A stretch of 64,000 bases of DNA from Glycine soja. Taxonomy: Eukaryota > Streptophyta > Magnoliopsida > Fabales > Fabaceae. Positions 31,968 through 44,229 of the stretch are shown piece after piece; position 1 is the first letter of the stretch, and each line of letters starts with the position of its first letter. The notes under the pieces were generated by a model. It had not been told where the DNA came from. It searched no databases and saw nothing but the letters and a program-made list of their open reading frames with translations. Position numbers and translations under genes: made by a program. The stretch lies in assembly GCF_004193775.1 (NCBI RefSeq), contig NC_041003.1:31672263-31736262 (forward strand), given 5' to 3'.

Positions 31968-34925
31968 CTAGGCCTGATCTCTAACTCGGAGATAAAACTG
32001 TGCCCACTGAATCCGCAATGCTTTTAATCTCTCGGGCTCCAATGGTCTAGGGTCGTTAAAATACTGCATGATTAAATAAATCATATTAAGTTAATAATGT
32101 AATACAAATTATAAATAAATCGATTTTCTTTGAAATAAACTTACCGCTTCCCAATTATTTCTAAAACTTCCTAAAATGATGGTGGACATCCAGTGCATGA
32201 CATAGTAGCCACACTCAGTAGTTCCTTTTTGTCTATTACACTAAATACATAATGAAATTTGGATATTAATTAAACAACTAGTGTACAGACACATAAAGAA
32301 ATATATATAAGTGGAAGTTTTATGTAAATGACGTACCTTGACGACAATCCACCTAGCAGGAGCCTTTGATTTAGGCTGTGGAGCATCATCAAGACCCTTG
32401 ATAGCACTATTCCATATGAGTAACAATTAAAAACTGGTGTTGTACATTGAGGTATTACAATGCAAATGTATTGAAAAGAACACTAACCTATTAATAATCC
32501 CCTTAAGGTAGTTGTCTGGCCTGTTATGCAATGAACAAAACCTGACAACTAAGTGTTCCTTGGGCAGGATGACCACCATCTGCCAATGTTCGCTGCAGTG
32601 GAACCTAAAATGGGTTAGTACATTAGTAAACATTAATTAAATTTTGTTATTTTATGACTTACCCATTTAGGTAGGCTCCAAGATACACATCGCGTTGTGA
32701 ACTCTGCATCCAACTCTTTATGTAACTTTCAGATTCAAACTGCGATTGCCCAGACCTCTGAATGGACTGAGGCTCGAGGAATCCATAGATATTAGAATTC
32801 CCCACTCGCATACATGTTTCAGTGAGATGCCTCTTTATGTTAAGTCAAAGTTAAATATTTATGAATTGAAAGCCATAACTTAGGTAAATAAAAGCCTTTT
32901 ATATAAAGACTTACAGAATACACAACTGTAACACTGATATGCTGAGACATTGACCACCGTGTGCGATTTCGGAGAGGTCTTCGTGCTTTATGTACAGGGG
33001 GAAATCTGGATTAACGACCCCGAACACGGTGGCATCCCATCTAACCTGATAAGGCCTCAAGAAAAGCTCTGGGATGGTCAATGTCATCAGATAAAGCGGA
33101 TCATCGACCTCTGGATCGGGCTTCGGAGGTGGTTTTGGCGGAGACACAGCTACCTGTTCATGAAACAAAGTTAAATAGCCTAATTTGAAAAGAAGAAACA
33201 TATAGTAAGGACAATAAGTACCTGCTGTGATAAAGACTTGACCAGATGTGTCGGCCAAGCAAGGAAGGTGTGAAGTGCCTGCCCCACTAAGGAAACCTCA
33301 TCAGTGGGTACAGGAACTGGAGCATCTACATCTCTAACCTCCTCCACACTCACCTTTACTTGGCTAAGCAACAAAGGAGTGTTATGAACAACAGTGGATC
33401 CCTCATAAACTCTCCCGATGGCAACCAGGCGGGCAGGATCTGCTTCTATGTACAAGCCGCACCTGTCAGAGTCACTGGTCTCAGGATCGTTTCCTGAGGG
33501 ATCAACACAACTCCCCTTTGTGCTCACTCGAGGACCAGAGGGACCAGGACCAACCAGAGGCTCAGGAGGCACTGCAAGTCCCTGAGATTGCATCTGCGAC
33601 TGAAGGTGGCTGAAGGATGTCATGACCTGCCTCGTCACTTTCTCTGTGATGGACTCCTCTAGCTGGTCCCTGATCTGGTGAGTCAGCTGGTGTAATTCGT
33701 CAGGAGGCAGGGAGGAAGCGCTGCGGGACGTCCGTGGAGCCGATCCAAAGTATTGCTTGATGGTGACACCGGCTCCAATACCACGGACATGTCCAGGGTG
33801 CTCTGGACGTCCAATAGCAGCGGCCAGAACATCCTGACGTCCATGGGGGACGTACGATCCATGTGTGGCCTGCTCCTCAAATGAATCCTGCACAGAAAAC
33901 ACACAGTGGTACATGGCATTCTCAAAATATTCAAACATAATTGTAATGGTTAGTTGAACATGACTTACAATCTTCTCAGCGATTTCCTTTGCGGCCTCAG
34001 TCGTCATCTCCCCTGTCTTCTTCGTGCGGGCCATCTTCCACTTCATGTGGCGTCTGACCAGGGATGGAGGGTCGATGACGCCATCAACGCTTCCTAACTG
34101 TGCAGCTTCCTGCATCTTCTTCTTGTTCTTCTCAGCCAGGAGCTTCTGCTCCAAATAATCATAACCCCCACGAGACAAAACGTGGGGGGCAGTATTCTGC
34201 TTCTGGATGGCCTCTGCCTTCATGCGCACATCCTGAAAAAATTAAACAATAATGTTTGAAATGGGTAGAATGAAGTATAACAACATCATGTTTAATATGA
34301 AAAACAACTTAAATGGCAAAGGAACATACCTCCCAAGAAGGGTCTCTGCGAGTCTGGCAAAACTGGGCCCACTTTTCCTTGCTGATCAGCTGCAAGGGCC
34401 CATTTCCTCGTGAGGTCTGATTTAAACTGCCTCCATCTCTCCCCCACGGTCTGTAGTAACTTCCTTTTCGTCCTACTGTCAGAAGCCTCTGGGATATCAA
34501 ATTACGCCTGACAACATGAAACAAAGTTTATTTTTTACAATAATGAAATTTATTGGCTATTAATTACACACAATCAAATAAGAAAAGAGAAATACTTGAA
34601 TATCCTCCCAAATCAGGTCCTTCTGAGCAGTAGGGACCTCCTTCCAGTTCTCGTAGGTGATGTCCACCTTATCACGTGCCACAATCCCTAAATATGTTCT
34701 TAATTTCTTCTTGTGGGGACCGTCGGCCTTCCCTGTAGCAGGATCAACATGCACCACTGGTCTCTCAACACCAGGTGGTCTAGTGGACAATGATCGTAGG
34801 CGTGAGGCTTTGCGTGTCTGCTTCACGGCAGACGTCGAAGCCGATGCGTCCGAAGTAGGAGGAGGAGGAGGAGGAGGAGAAGGAGGAGAAGGAGGAGGAG
34901 TAATGGAGGCAGGTGGAGAACCCAT
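31968..34925 (-). pseudogene. CACTA element 2 second gene (Transposase_24-like plus Ulp1-like), ten exons
   Basis: Exons inferred on the - strand: 34596-34925, 34330-34507, 33969-34232, 33222-33887, 32915-33153, 32663-32830, 32488-32604, about 32339-32408, about 32145-32236, 31968-32065. Exon 1 starts MGSPPASITPPPSPP (Pro-rich) and contains YLGIVARDKVDITYENWKEV. Exon 3 is 264 bases, as in the + strand homolog, and reads APHVLSRGGYDYLEQKLL. Exon 4 has a Q/E-rich coiled coil after SYVPHGRQDVL. Exons 7-10 form the Ulp1-like part: HWQMVVILP, VVRFCSLHNRPDNYL, ECGYYVMHWM, with end RIQWAQFYLRVRDQA. Exon 2 has an in-frame TAA (34502-34504) and a frame-breaking deletion. The expected catalytic Asp is Cys (FCSL), as in element 1. 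Confidence 0.87.
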
Positions 34926-35183
34926 GATCTTTTATACAATAACATACAAAATTGGATTAATGAAAAGAGGATTAGTGATAAGTTTTTTTTGGAAGGAAAA
35001 AGTATAAGATTATTAAACAAAACCCCACCACATAAGGAGACAAGACAAATTAACCAAAGGACTCTGAAAGATAGGTAGTTGTGCTTTTTAATTGTGATTT
35101 CATCCATGTTTTCTTTGATATTGATTTTCTTACGACTTCATCCATGTTTTGACAGCATTTGATTTTCTTTTTTGCAGAAAAGA
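34926..35183. other. Interval between the second gene and the first inverted repeat
   Basis: This is the 5' flank of the second gene. It has two related TTCATCCATGTTTT segments near 35100 and 35139. A TTTTTTGCAG acceptor-like site at about 35168 leads into the captured exon. Nothing else was identified. Confidence 0.4.
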
Positions 35184-35731
35184 AAGAGGGGAACGAGCAA
35201 CAATTTGAAGGTTGTACATTCAGGAACTAAAGAATTCAAAATAGCTAGTAATAAGAGGGATTTGTTTTTGGGATTTTCTGAGCACCAAGAGCGGCTACGC
35301 AAGAAGCTTGCACTTGAGGAGGGAAGGATATTTGCAGCTAATGAACAACTTTCTTAACTATTTGTCCTTCAGATTTTACTGTTTTTTTTCTTATATGTAA
35401 ATATAAATAATATAAGGTTATGCCATAGGGACATGGTCATTTTTACCCCTAACAATCTTAGAAGTAAATATAGACCATGTTTTTACGCCATACCCTTATA
35501 CCATTTATATTTACATATTAGCAAAAAGAAACAGTAAAATCTTAAGGACAAATAGTTAAGAAACTTGTTCATTAGCTGCAAATATCCTTCCCTCCTCAAG
35601 TGCAAACTTCTTGCGTAGCCGCTCTTGGTGCTCAGAAAATCCCAAAAACAAATCCCTCTTATTACTAGCTATTTTGAATTCTTTAGTTCCTGAATATACA
35701 ACCTTCAAATTGTTGCTCGTTCCCCTCTTTG
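35184..35731. repeat. Inverted repeat A of CACTA element 2 with captured C-terminal exon
   Basis: Left arm 35184-35437 and right arm 35474-35731 are about 95% identical as reverse complements, with a loop of about 36 bases. The left arm reads KRGTSNNLKVVHSGTKEFKI, then FSEHQERLRKKLALEEGRIF, ending AANEQLS and a stop, followed by about 80 bases of 3' UTR-like sequence. It is the same exon as in the inverted repeat at 18276-19186. The left arm keeps an intron-like acceptor. In the right arm (read on the - strand) the exon is instead preceded by RSSSFS and the captured upstream sequence of inverted repeat B, as if spliced. Confidence 0.85.
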
Positions 35732-35750
35732 AGAATGAGGAAGATCTTCA

Positions 35751-36628
35751 TAGGACTTCATCCAGCTGATGTTTGTCGGCAGTTTCATCATCCACCACCC
35801 TTTTCTTCTGTGCCTTCTCACGTTCATTGTTGTTAAACCCATATTTATGCCTTCTTCCCTTCATGTCTTGTTTGATCACAACTTTAGCTGAATCTCCCAT
35901 CTTCAGCATAGTTGAATCTCTTTTCTTACTGTCCAATGCCACATTTTGATGGCCTGTATCTCTTTTGTTCGTATGTTCTACTGCTTCAGCTTCACAATGC
36001 ATAGAGCAATCAGAATTTTCGAGTCATCACCAAAGGCTTCTGCATCAGCGTTGACACTCTCCACCCTCTTTGGTTTATGCTTCTATGTTTTCTTCCATGC
36101 TTCCTCCTCTACCAGCTCAATATCTTTCCTTTCACCTTTGCTTTTGAAAACTACACTGTAATTTACAAAACAAAAGTTGAAAGGAAAGATATTGACCTGA
36201 TAGACGAGGAAGAAGCACAGATTGGTGATGATCGTTCTAGTGCAACCTCGAATAAAGATGAGATTTATAACGAGGAGGCACAGAAGAAAACACAGAAGCA
36301 TAAACCAAAGAGGGTGGAGAGTGTCAATGCTGATGCAGAAGCCATTGGTGATCACTCGGAAATTCTGATTGCTTTATGCATTCTGAAGCTGAAGCACTAG
36401 AACATACGAAGAAAAGAGATACAGGCCATCAAAGTGTGGCATTGGACAATGAGACAGGAGTTTCAACTATGCTGAAGATGGGAGATTCAGCTAAAGTTGT
36501 GATAAAACAAGACATGAAGGGAAGAGAGCATAAATATGGGTTTAACAACAATGAACGTGAGAAGCCAAAGAAGAAAAGGGTGGTGGATGATGAAACTGGC
36601 AACAAACATCAGCTGGATGAAGTCCTAA
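35751..36628. repeat. Inverted repeat B of CACTA element 2 with captured coding sequence
   Basis: Left arm about 35751-36147 and right arm about 36166-36628 are reverse complements around a loop of about 18 bases; the left arm lacks a segment of about 66 bases present in the right. Each arm codes for a Lys/Glu-rich, nuclear-type sequence: KPKRVESVNADAEA, then in another frame AEALEHTKKRDTGHQSVA, MLKMGDSAKVVIKQDMKGRE, NNEREKPKKKRVVDDET, HQLDEVL. Both arms share the same frame break after VNADAEA. Read on the - strand, the left arm joins directly to the exon of inverted repeat A. The source gene was not recognised. Transcripts would fold into a long hairpin. Confidence 0.85.
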
Positions 36629-36725
36629 GGAGGCAAATTGAAACAAAAAACCGATGCCTCAATCAGAGAAAAATGTAGTTGTCACTTACTAGGTTTGGTG
36701 ACCTCTGTCTCTGCAAAAAATTACA

Positions 36726-39700
36726 TTAGCTGATGTTAATCAATTCTCCTTCATCATGATCATTTCGATTTGCATGAACGTCGTCAGCTTCTTCTTCTCC
36801 GACAACGTTACCAGTTATTTGAGCGGTCAAAGGACTAACATAGGTGTCCATGTATGAATCATCATCTTCTACATTAACACCAACTTTTTTGCCCTGCAGA
36901 ACCACGCACCACCTTTCATCACAAGGGTCTTGCACGTAAAATACTTGTCTAGCTTATTCTGCCATGATGAAAGGCTCATTGTGGTAACCAAGTTTCTTTA
37001 GATCTACCAGGGTAAATCCTATATCATCGGTGTGCACACCGGTGTTGCTGTCAACCCATTTACATTTGAAAACACATACTGTAAATTTCACATAATTAAG
37101 CTCCCAAATTTCATCAATGAACCCAAAGTAAGGGATGGAAGCTACACAGGGATTGGCGTCATTGACACTTGCAAAGTGTTGAGGTTCAGCCCTTAGGGTT
37201 ACCCCGTTGTTCTGCATTGTACTTTTGTCATCTTGTGCTTTTGTGTAAAATGAATACCTGTTTATGTCGTATCCTTGCCAGGTTATAACATTTCTTTTAG
37301 GCCCATCTGCTAGTTTTCTTAATGTTTCTGAAGCATTCTCATCTGCAAAGATTGTATCTTTAAACCAATCACAGAAAGTTTTGTTATGCTTTTTCAACGC
37401 CCAATTCTTTGACATTTTCGGATTATTCTGTTTGACTAAAGCTTCATGCTTAACTATGTATGGCAAAACTTCATTACTGTTGTTCAAGACATACAAGTGA
37501 GCTTGTAACAAATCTTCTACACTTGGAGTGATCACCTGCAGTCCTCTTGAACCCTTACCACCCACTCTGTCATCATGTCGACACTCAGGAAGCCCAACAG
37601 CTTTAGCATTCTCTAAGTATTCTGAACAAAATTCAATGGCTTCTTCTGCAATGTACCTCTCAACAATAGATGCTTCCGGACGATATAGATTCTTTGTATA
37701 CCCTTTTAAGATGTTCATGTATCGCTCAACCGGGTACATCCACCGTAGATAAACAGGGCCACATCATTTGATTTCTTTGACTAGATGCACAATCAAGTGA
37801 ATCATGATGTCAAAGAAAGCAGGGGGAAAATACATCTCCAACTGGCACAGTATAATTGCGGCCTCATTTTCCAACTCATCAAACATTACTGGATCAATCA
37901 CTTTGCTACATATAGCATGGAAGAAAAAGCACAGGCGAGTTATCGTGAACCTGACTTTGTTTGGCAAGATGTCTCGTATAGCCACGGCTAACAATTGTTG
38001 CATGAGCACGTGACAATCGTGAGACTTTAACCCTACAAGCTTAAGCTCCTTCAACTGCACAAGGCTCTTAATATTTGAAGAGTATCCATGTGGAACCTTC
38101 ACCCGACAAAGACACTAACAAAAACTTATCTTCTCCTTCTTGGACAAAGTATGGCAGGCTGGGGGCAAGTAAATTTTCTTCCCATCAGACCTTGGATGCA
38201 ACTGTGATCTTATACCCATATCAGCTAGATCTTGACGGGTATTCAAGCCATCCTTCGTCTTGCCTTGAATGTTAAGGAGCGTCCCAATCACACTGTCACA
38301 AACATTTTTCTCCACATGCATAACATCAATACAATGTCTAACGTCAAGATCACACCAGTACGGAAGATCAAAGAAAATGGACCTCTTCTTCCATATGCAA
38401 CTCTGACTTTTATCCTTCTTTTGGGTCTTCCCAAATACAGTGTTCAGGTGTTGAACCCGCTGATATACCTGCTCACCAGTGAACGGTATCGGCGCAATAT
38501 CATGCTCTTGACTTCCATTAAAAGCTTTTCTCAATCGTCTGTAAGGATGATTGGGTGTTAGAAAGCGGCGATGCCTACTGTAGACTGTTTTTCTCCCATG
38601 TTTCAGTTGTGTGTAACTTGTATTTTCTTCACAGATGGGGCATGCATGATGACCCTTAACACTGTAACCGCTGAGATTCCCATATGCTGGGAAGTCATTA
38701 ATGGTACAAAAAAGCATTGCACGCATTTCAAACGTCTCCTTGCGAAACGCATCAAACACTACAACCCCCTCGTCCCACAACTTTTTCAGATCTTCAACCA
38801 ACGAACTTAGATAAACATCAATGTCATTTCCTGGCTGTCTTGGGCCCGATATCATCATAAACAACATCATGTATTTTCGCTTCATGCACAACCAAGGAGG
38901 CAAATTGTAAATTACTAGCAGAACTGGCCATGAACTGTGTTGAGTGCTTAAGGTACCATATGGATTCATTCCATCACTGGCTAGTCCAAGTCTAAGATTT
39001 CTTGGCTCATTCCCGAAATTCGGATACAAACCATCAATCTTCTTCCACTGGGAGCAATCAGCCGGATGACGGACCATTCCATTAGAAATCCTTCCATTTG
39101 CATGCCATGTAAGGTCTTTTGCGTCGTCCTCGTTAGCAAACAGACGCTTAAACCTTGGAATGATTGGAAGATATCACAAAACCTTCGCTGGGGGGCCCTT
39201 GTTGGAGTTTTAATCAGAATTGCTTTCCTCTTCATCCTTCACTTTGTACCGTGAAGTCCCACAGACAGGGCATTTGGACATTTCTTGGAATTCATGCCTG
39301 TAGAGTATGCAATCATTGGGGCAAGCATGAATCTTCTGATACTCCATACCCATGGGACACAATATCTTCATCGCCTTATAGTAACTTTTAGGCAGCGTGT
39401 TGTCCTCTGGAAGCATATTGTGCACTACCTCAAGCAGTGAGGTGAAACTTTTGTCACTCCAACCATACATGGGCTTCACATTAACCAGACTTAACACCGC
39501 AGACAACAGGGTTAAGGAATTCTTGCACCCTGTATACAAAGGCTTCTTTGAATCACTCTGCAATCCTTCATACACAAGGGCGTGTGCTTGTTGAAAACAC
39601 TCTTGTCCAAGGTCACGAATCATGTCTTCCAAGCGATCTCCCATTTCTGCATCAAACGGTTCAGATTGGGACCCAGTATGCATGTCAGTCACTTCACCAT

Positions 39701-39923
39701 GCCATATCCACGTCGTGTAATTCTTCTTCATCCCATCACATAATAGATGGTCCCGTATGTCGTCAAGTAGTTGCTGTCTTCCATTCAAACAGTTGATGCA
39801 AGGACAATAATATTTTCCTTCTTCATTCGGTCGACCTCTTTCTAAAGCAAATTGCAAAAACTGCTCGACGCCATCCTCATATTCTGGGCTCATGCGACTC
39901 TGATTGATCCAACTTCGATCCAT
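36726..39923 (-). pseudogene. CACTA TNP2 transposase of element 2 (five nonsense codons, no frameshift)
   Basis: This is 1,066 codons in a single register from ATG at 39923 to TAA at 36726, nearly the same length as the 1,065-codon gene of element 1. Domains: Transpos_assoc (MDRSWINQSRMSPEYEDGVE), Transposase_21 (CPMGMEYQKIHACPNDCILY, RNLRLGLASDGMNPYG, CIDVMHVEKNVCDSV), DUF4218 (YPVERYMNILKGYTKN), DUF4216 (FGFIDEIWELNYVKF). In-frame stops: codons 238 (TAA, 39210-39212), 250 (TGA, 39174-39176, Trp in the homolog), 603 (TAG, 38115-38117, Glu), 720 (TGA, 37764-37766, Cys) and 990 (TAA, 36954-36956, Gln). No frameshift was found by following the register through the whole gene. Confidence 0.93.
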
Positions 39924-40445
39924 CTAAGCAAATCCATGCATGCAAATCTCACTTTTTTATTTATAGGTATGGCCCTATCCCATTTAGGAAGACTGTCTTT
40001 TATGTTAGCCTCAAACGTCATGGTTAGCATTATTTTGAACAATTTGAGTAAATTTCGGCAGCATTTCGCATTGGTCTCCAAGTACACGACATGACATCGG
40101 TGAAACAAATTTCACGATAATCAAGTATGCACTCAGAGAACAACTTGAAATGCATTCAACCGAAATTTCATCAAATTAATCAAAATAATAATAACCTGAT
40201 CGAATGAGTCTAACATAAAAATACAAGTCTCCCCAAACTGTCCAAACGGACAATTCAAGACTAAATACAATGACTAATGCAAACTATCCGCAAGAATCAT
40301 TGCATTCAGTCTCAAACGGGAATCTACGGTTCACTCAGCATGAACGACAGTTATTTATATAGCAAATTACATTCAGCATGTATAACAACATTCATGACAT
40401 ACAAGAACATTCATGACGTACAAGAACATACAAGGACATCAACAG
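39924..40445. other. 5' flank of the element 2 TNP2 gene
   Basis: No coding frame was recognised. There is a small tandem of ACATACAAGAACATTCATGA-like units near 40390-40440. The TNP2 promoter or leader should be here or beyond the simple repeat, but no motif is convincing. Confidence 0.4.
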
Positions 40446-40978
40446 TTGTGTGTGTGTGCGTGTGTGTTTTGTGTTTGTCTCTTTATGTGTGTGTGTGTGT
40501 CTGTCTGTCTATGTGTGTGAGTGTGTTTGTGTATGTGTGTGTCTGTGACTTAGTGTGTGTGTCTGTGGCTCAGTGTGTTTGTGCGTTTGTCTGTCTCCTT
40601 ATGTGTGTGTGACTGTGTGTGTGTGTGTGTGTGTGTGTGTTTGTCTCTTTATCTGTGTGTGTGTGGGTGTGTGTGTTTGTGGTTGTCTCTTTATCTGTGT
40701 GTGTGTGTGTTTGTCTCTTTATGTGTGTGTGTGTCTATCCATGTGTGTGAGTGTGTTTGTGTATGTGTGTGTTTATGACTCAGTGTGTGTGTCTTTGTGT
40801 GTGGGTCTCTGTGTGTGTCTGTGGCTCAGTGTGTTTGTGTCTTTGTCTGTGTCTTTATGTGTGCGTGACTCTGTGTGTGTGTGTGTGTATCTTTATGTGT
40901 ATGTGTGTGTGTTTGTGTTTGTGTCTGCGTGTGTTTGTCTCTATGTGTGTGTGTTTGTGTATCTGTGTGTGTCTCATT
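40446..40978. repeat. GT-rich compound microsatellite (about 530 bp)
   Basis: These are long runs of TG interrupted by TCTG, TTTG, TCTCTTTATG and TATG variants, in higher-order units such as GTTTGTCTCTTTATGTGTGT. The + strand is almost free of stops and yields Cys/Val-rich frames, which are an artefact of TGT/GTG codons. Confidence 0.95.
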
Positions 40979-41254
40979 GCAGGGTAGCAAAGGATCATTA
41001 AATTGTAAACATCATGAGCCACATGATGAGGGAAGCAGTATCAAATCAATGCTTTACAAGCTTTTGGTCAATCTAAGGAGTGGTGTCTTCATGCTGCAAA
41101 TTGATGGTTTCTGAGTGGAAAATCCTAATTTGGTTAAGCCTGAAATTCTGCAGCATTTGCAAAGCAGATTCAAATTAATTGAAGTTATGTATGAGCACTG
41201 TAGCTTTTACAAAAATAAGCACTGCAACTTATTTAAGGCACAAATTCTGCAGCA

Positions 41255-41480
41255 TCTGCAGTTTGTGGGTGGAAAAAGGGTGGGAGTGGAAATTTAAATG
41301 GAGAAGACACTTGTTTGACAGAGATCTTGAGATGGCAGATTGTTTCCGTAATGATGTTGCTGGCAGCTGTATTCAGATTCACAAAAAAGATGACTGGAGA
41401 ACTTTGACAAGGACTTTGCCTTCACCTACAGCTATTGGTCGTCTAACATAGCATCGGGATTTGTCTTGGCTGATAAAAAA
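41255..41480 (+). mobile_element. LINE remnant (zf-RVT region joined to the 3' coding end)
   Basis: The stretch around 41263-41395 reads GWEWKFKWRRHLFDRDLEMA, then a FTYSYWSSNIASGF ending at about 41450. This is the pre-zinc-finger block fused to the C-terminal tail of an L1-type ORF2, with everything between deleted. The neighbouring 40979-41254 is not recognisable. Confidence 0.6.
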
Positions 41481-41499
41481 AATGTGGGTGGAAAAATAA

Positions 41500-44012
41500 G
41501 CACTGCAGAAGGTTTTCTGTTTCCTTACAACAACTGTGGGAGGCCTCAAATGCTTTTGAATCCCTTTTAAGACATAAATCTAGAGAAAGATGGTTGAAAC
41601 AAGGGGACTGCAACTCAGCATATTTCCATAAAGTCATAAATTTCAGAAGAAGTTATAATAGTCTGCATGGAATTCTCATTGCTGGTGTATGGGTTAAGGA
41701 CCCCATTGCAGTTAAGAATGAAGCTGTGAGCTTTTTCCAAAATAGATTCACTGAAATGCACAATATCAGACCTACCCTTGATGGAGTTAATTTCTCCTCA
41801 ATTAATCAGAGGCAGAGAGAAATTATGATTGCTCCTTTCTCAGACAAGGAAATCAAAGATGCAGTGTGGAGCTGTGGTGGGGAGAAATGCCCTGGACCGG
41901 ATGGTTTTAACTTCAATTTCATTAAAGAATTTTGGGAGGTGGTAAAATCTGACTTCAGAAGATTTGTAGATGAGTTTCATGTCCATGGTTGCTTCCCTAA
42001 AGGCAGCAATGCTTCATTCCTGGCTCTAATTCCCAAAATTAATCACCCTCAGACTTTTGATGACTATAGACCAATCTCCTTGATTGGCTGTATGTACAAG
42101 GTCATAGCCAAGTTACTAGCAAATAGACTGAGGCTAGTTATATCTGCTCTTATTGATGAGAGACAGACAGCCTTCATCAAAGAAAGACACATTCTGCATG
42201 GAACCTTAATCCTCAATGAGGTGATAGAGGAAGCTTGCAGATGTAAGAAGCCAGTTATGGTATTCAAGGTGGACTTCGAAAAGGCTTACGATTCAGTCTC
42301 ATGGTCCTTTCTTGACTATATGCTGCAAAGAATGGGATTTTTTCCAAAGTGGAGACAATGGATTTCAGCATGTCTCACAACAGCAACCATATCAGTTTTA
42401 GTTAATGGCAGTCCCTCAAAGGAGTTTGTCCCTTCTAGGGGCTTGAGGCAAGGGGACCCTTTAGCCCCATTGTTATTTAACATAGTTGGAGAAGGCATCA
42501 CAGGTTTGATGAGGGAAGCAGTGCAAAAAAATATATATAGAAGCTACTTGGTTGGGAAGAATAAGGAGCCCACTAATATTTTGCAATATGCTGACGACAC
42601 GGCTTTTGTGGGAAAGGCTCTTTGGGAGAATGTTCTAGTTTTGAAGGCTTTGATGCGAGGTTTTGAATTGGCTTCTGGATTAAAGATCAACTATGCCAAA
42701 AGTCAGTTTGGGATTATTGGAGGGATGGTCAACTAGGCAAATGAGGCAGCCCAACTTCTGAACTGCAGACAAATAGAAACCCCTTTCTATTATTTGGGTA
42801 TCCCAACTGGGAAAATGGAAATGGGCCCTAGCTTCTGAACAAAAGCAGCTATGGGCCAAAATTATTAACTCCAAATATGGTGGATGGAAGGAGTTCCAGC
42901 TTGGAAGAGATAAAAGGGGATTTTCCAATTGGTGGAAGGATCTGAGGAAGATTTACCACCAGTCTCAGCACAACATTTTTCATCAAAACATGGTTTGGAA
43001 GATAGGTTGTGGTGACAGAATTGATTTCTGGCATGACAAATGGGTAGGCGAATGCACTCTTAAACAGCAATACAACCAACTTTTCATGATAAGCAGTCAG
43101 CAACACAGCCTCATTTCAATGATGGGTAATTTCTCCCAGGACAATTGGAGATGGGATTTGCAGTGGAGGAGAAATCTTTTTGATCATGAACATGACTTGG
43201 CTGTGAGCTTTATGGAAGACATTACATCTATATGTATTCAGAGAAACGTGAAGGACATTATGATGTGGAAAGCTGAACCTAACGGTGTGTACTCCACCAA
43301 GTCAGCTTATAGCCTAATGCTGAAGCTAAATGATTCCGGTTCACAAGACAGGTTTTCTAAACTAATTTGGAATCTGAATATACCCCCAAGGGCAGAAGTT
43401 TTCATTTGGAGGCTTCTTAAAGACAGGCTCCCCACCAAAGGGAATCTGTTAAGGAGACATGTGGATATTCAAGATGCTGGTTGCCCACTCTGTGGCCAAG
43501 GGCAGGAGGAAGTGGGGCATCTCTTCTTTAATTGTAAAAGGACAATAAATATGTGGTGGGAATCAATGGGATGGATCAAGGCTGTAGGACCCCTTCCAGC
43601 CTCCCCATTAAATCATTTTGTTCAATTTTGTGTTGGGTTTGGGACAAACACAAATCAGAGTAGATGGAGTGCTTGGTGGGTTGCTCTAACTAGCATTATA
43701 TGGCATCATAGGAATCTTCTGATTTTTCAAGAAAAACCTTTTGATTCATATAAAGTCATGGACGAGGCTTTGTACTTAGTTTGGTCTTGGCTTAAATCTA
43801 AAGAGAAAGGTTTTGACATTAGTTTTAACCAATGGTCTTCCAACATATCGGAATCCTTTGGTTAATCTAAGTCGGATTGCCTTTTATTGGGATAGCTTGG
43901 GGTTTTATGGAGGGCAGCACCAGAGGTGCTTGTATTTCTTTTATTCCAGTACCACTTGTACTGCTTTGATCATTTTAATAATATATATATATTATGCCTT
44001 CCAAAAAAAAAA
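41500..44012 (+). mobile_element. LINE (L1-type), 5'-truncated and internally deleted
   Basis: Coding starts near 41520 (RHKSRERWLKQGDCNSAYFH). An open stretch to 42736 carries the reverse transcriptase: GPDGFNFNFIKEFW, DYRPISLIGCMYKVIAKLLA, FKVDFEKAYDSVSW, RGLRQGDPLAP and the catalytic block NILQYADDTAF. After a stop (42734-42736) and a deletion near 42815, the reading resumes with IINSKYGGWKEFQLGRDKRG and a full zf-RVT region (AEPNGVYSTKSAYSLM, CPLCGQGQEEVGHLFFNC), ending at TAA 43863-43865 after NQWSSNISESFG. The 3' UTR has a hairpin at 43947-43963 and an A-tail at about 44003-44012. The endonuclease part is missing. Confidence 0.9.
43947..43963 (+). other. LINE 3'-terminal hairpin (6 bp stem, 5 nt loop)
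   Basis: CAGTAC-N5-GTACTG, about 40-50 bases before the A-tail, the same arrangement as in the other LINE copies of this window. Confidence 0.7.
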
Positions 44013-44229
44013 TTCATTTCCTAAGGGACTCAATTCCTCATTCATTGAAACCAGTATGCAACATTTTACATCAAACACCAGTATATAACATTTTAAAGCA
44101 AACACCATTATATAATATTTTAAATGAAACAGCAATATATACATGCTAGTTCCTACGTACGTACCTGGAGTTGCTATAACCTGAACGACCTTCAACAACA
44201 ATGTCAATTAAAAGTAGTCTATGATAACC

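Noticed and set aside
32950..33174. + strand open frames opposite the element 2 second gene
   Set aside because: They are antisense shadows of - strand exons with clear homology to the element 1 gene.
38981..39235. An alternative open frame on the - strand suggesting a frameshift in the element 2 transposase
   Set aside because: Reading codons through 39210 and 39174 shows the original register continues with two stop codons. The other frame is a shadow.
40555..41001. Long Cys/Val-rich open frames on the + strand
   Set aside because: They arise from a GT-rich simple repeat in which TGT and GTG dominate all frames. They have no domain and no gene signals.
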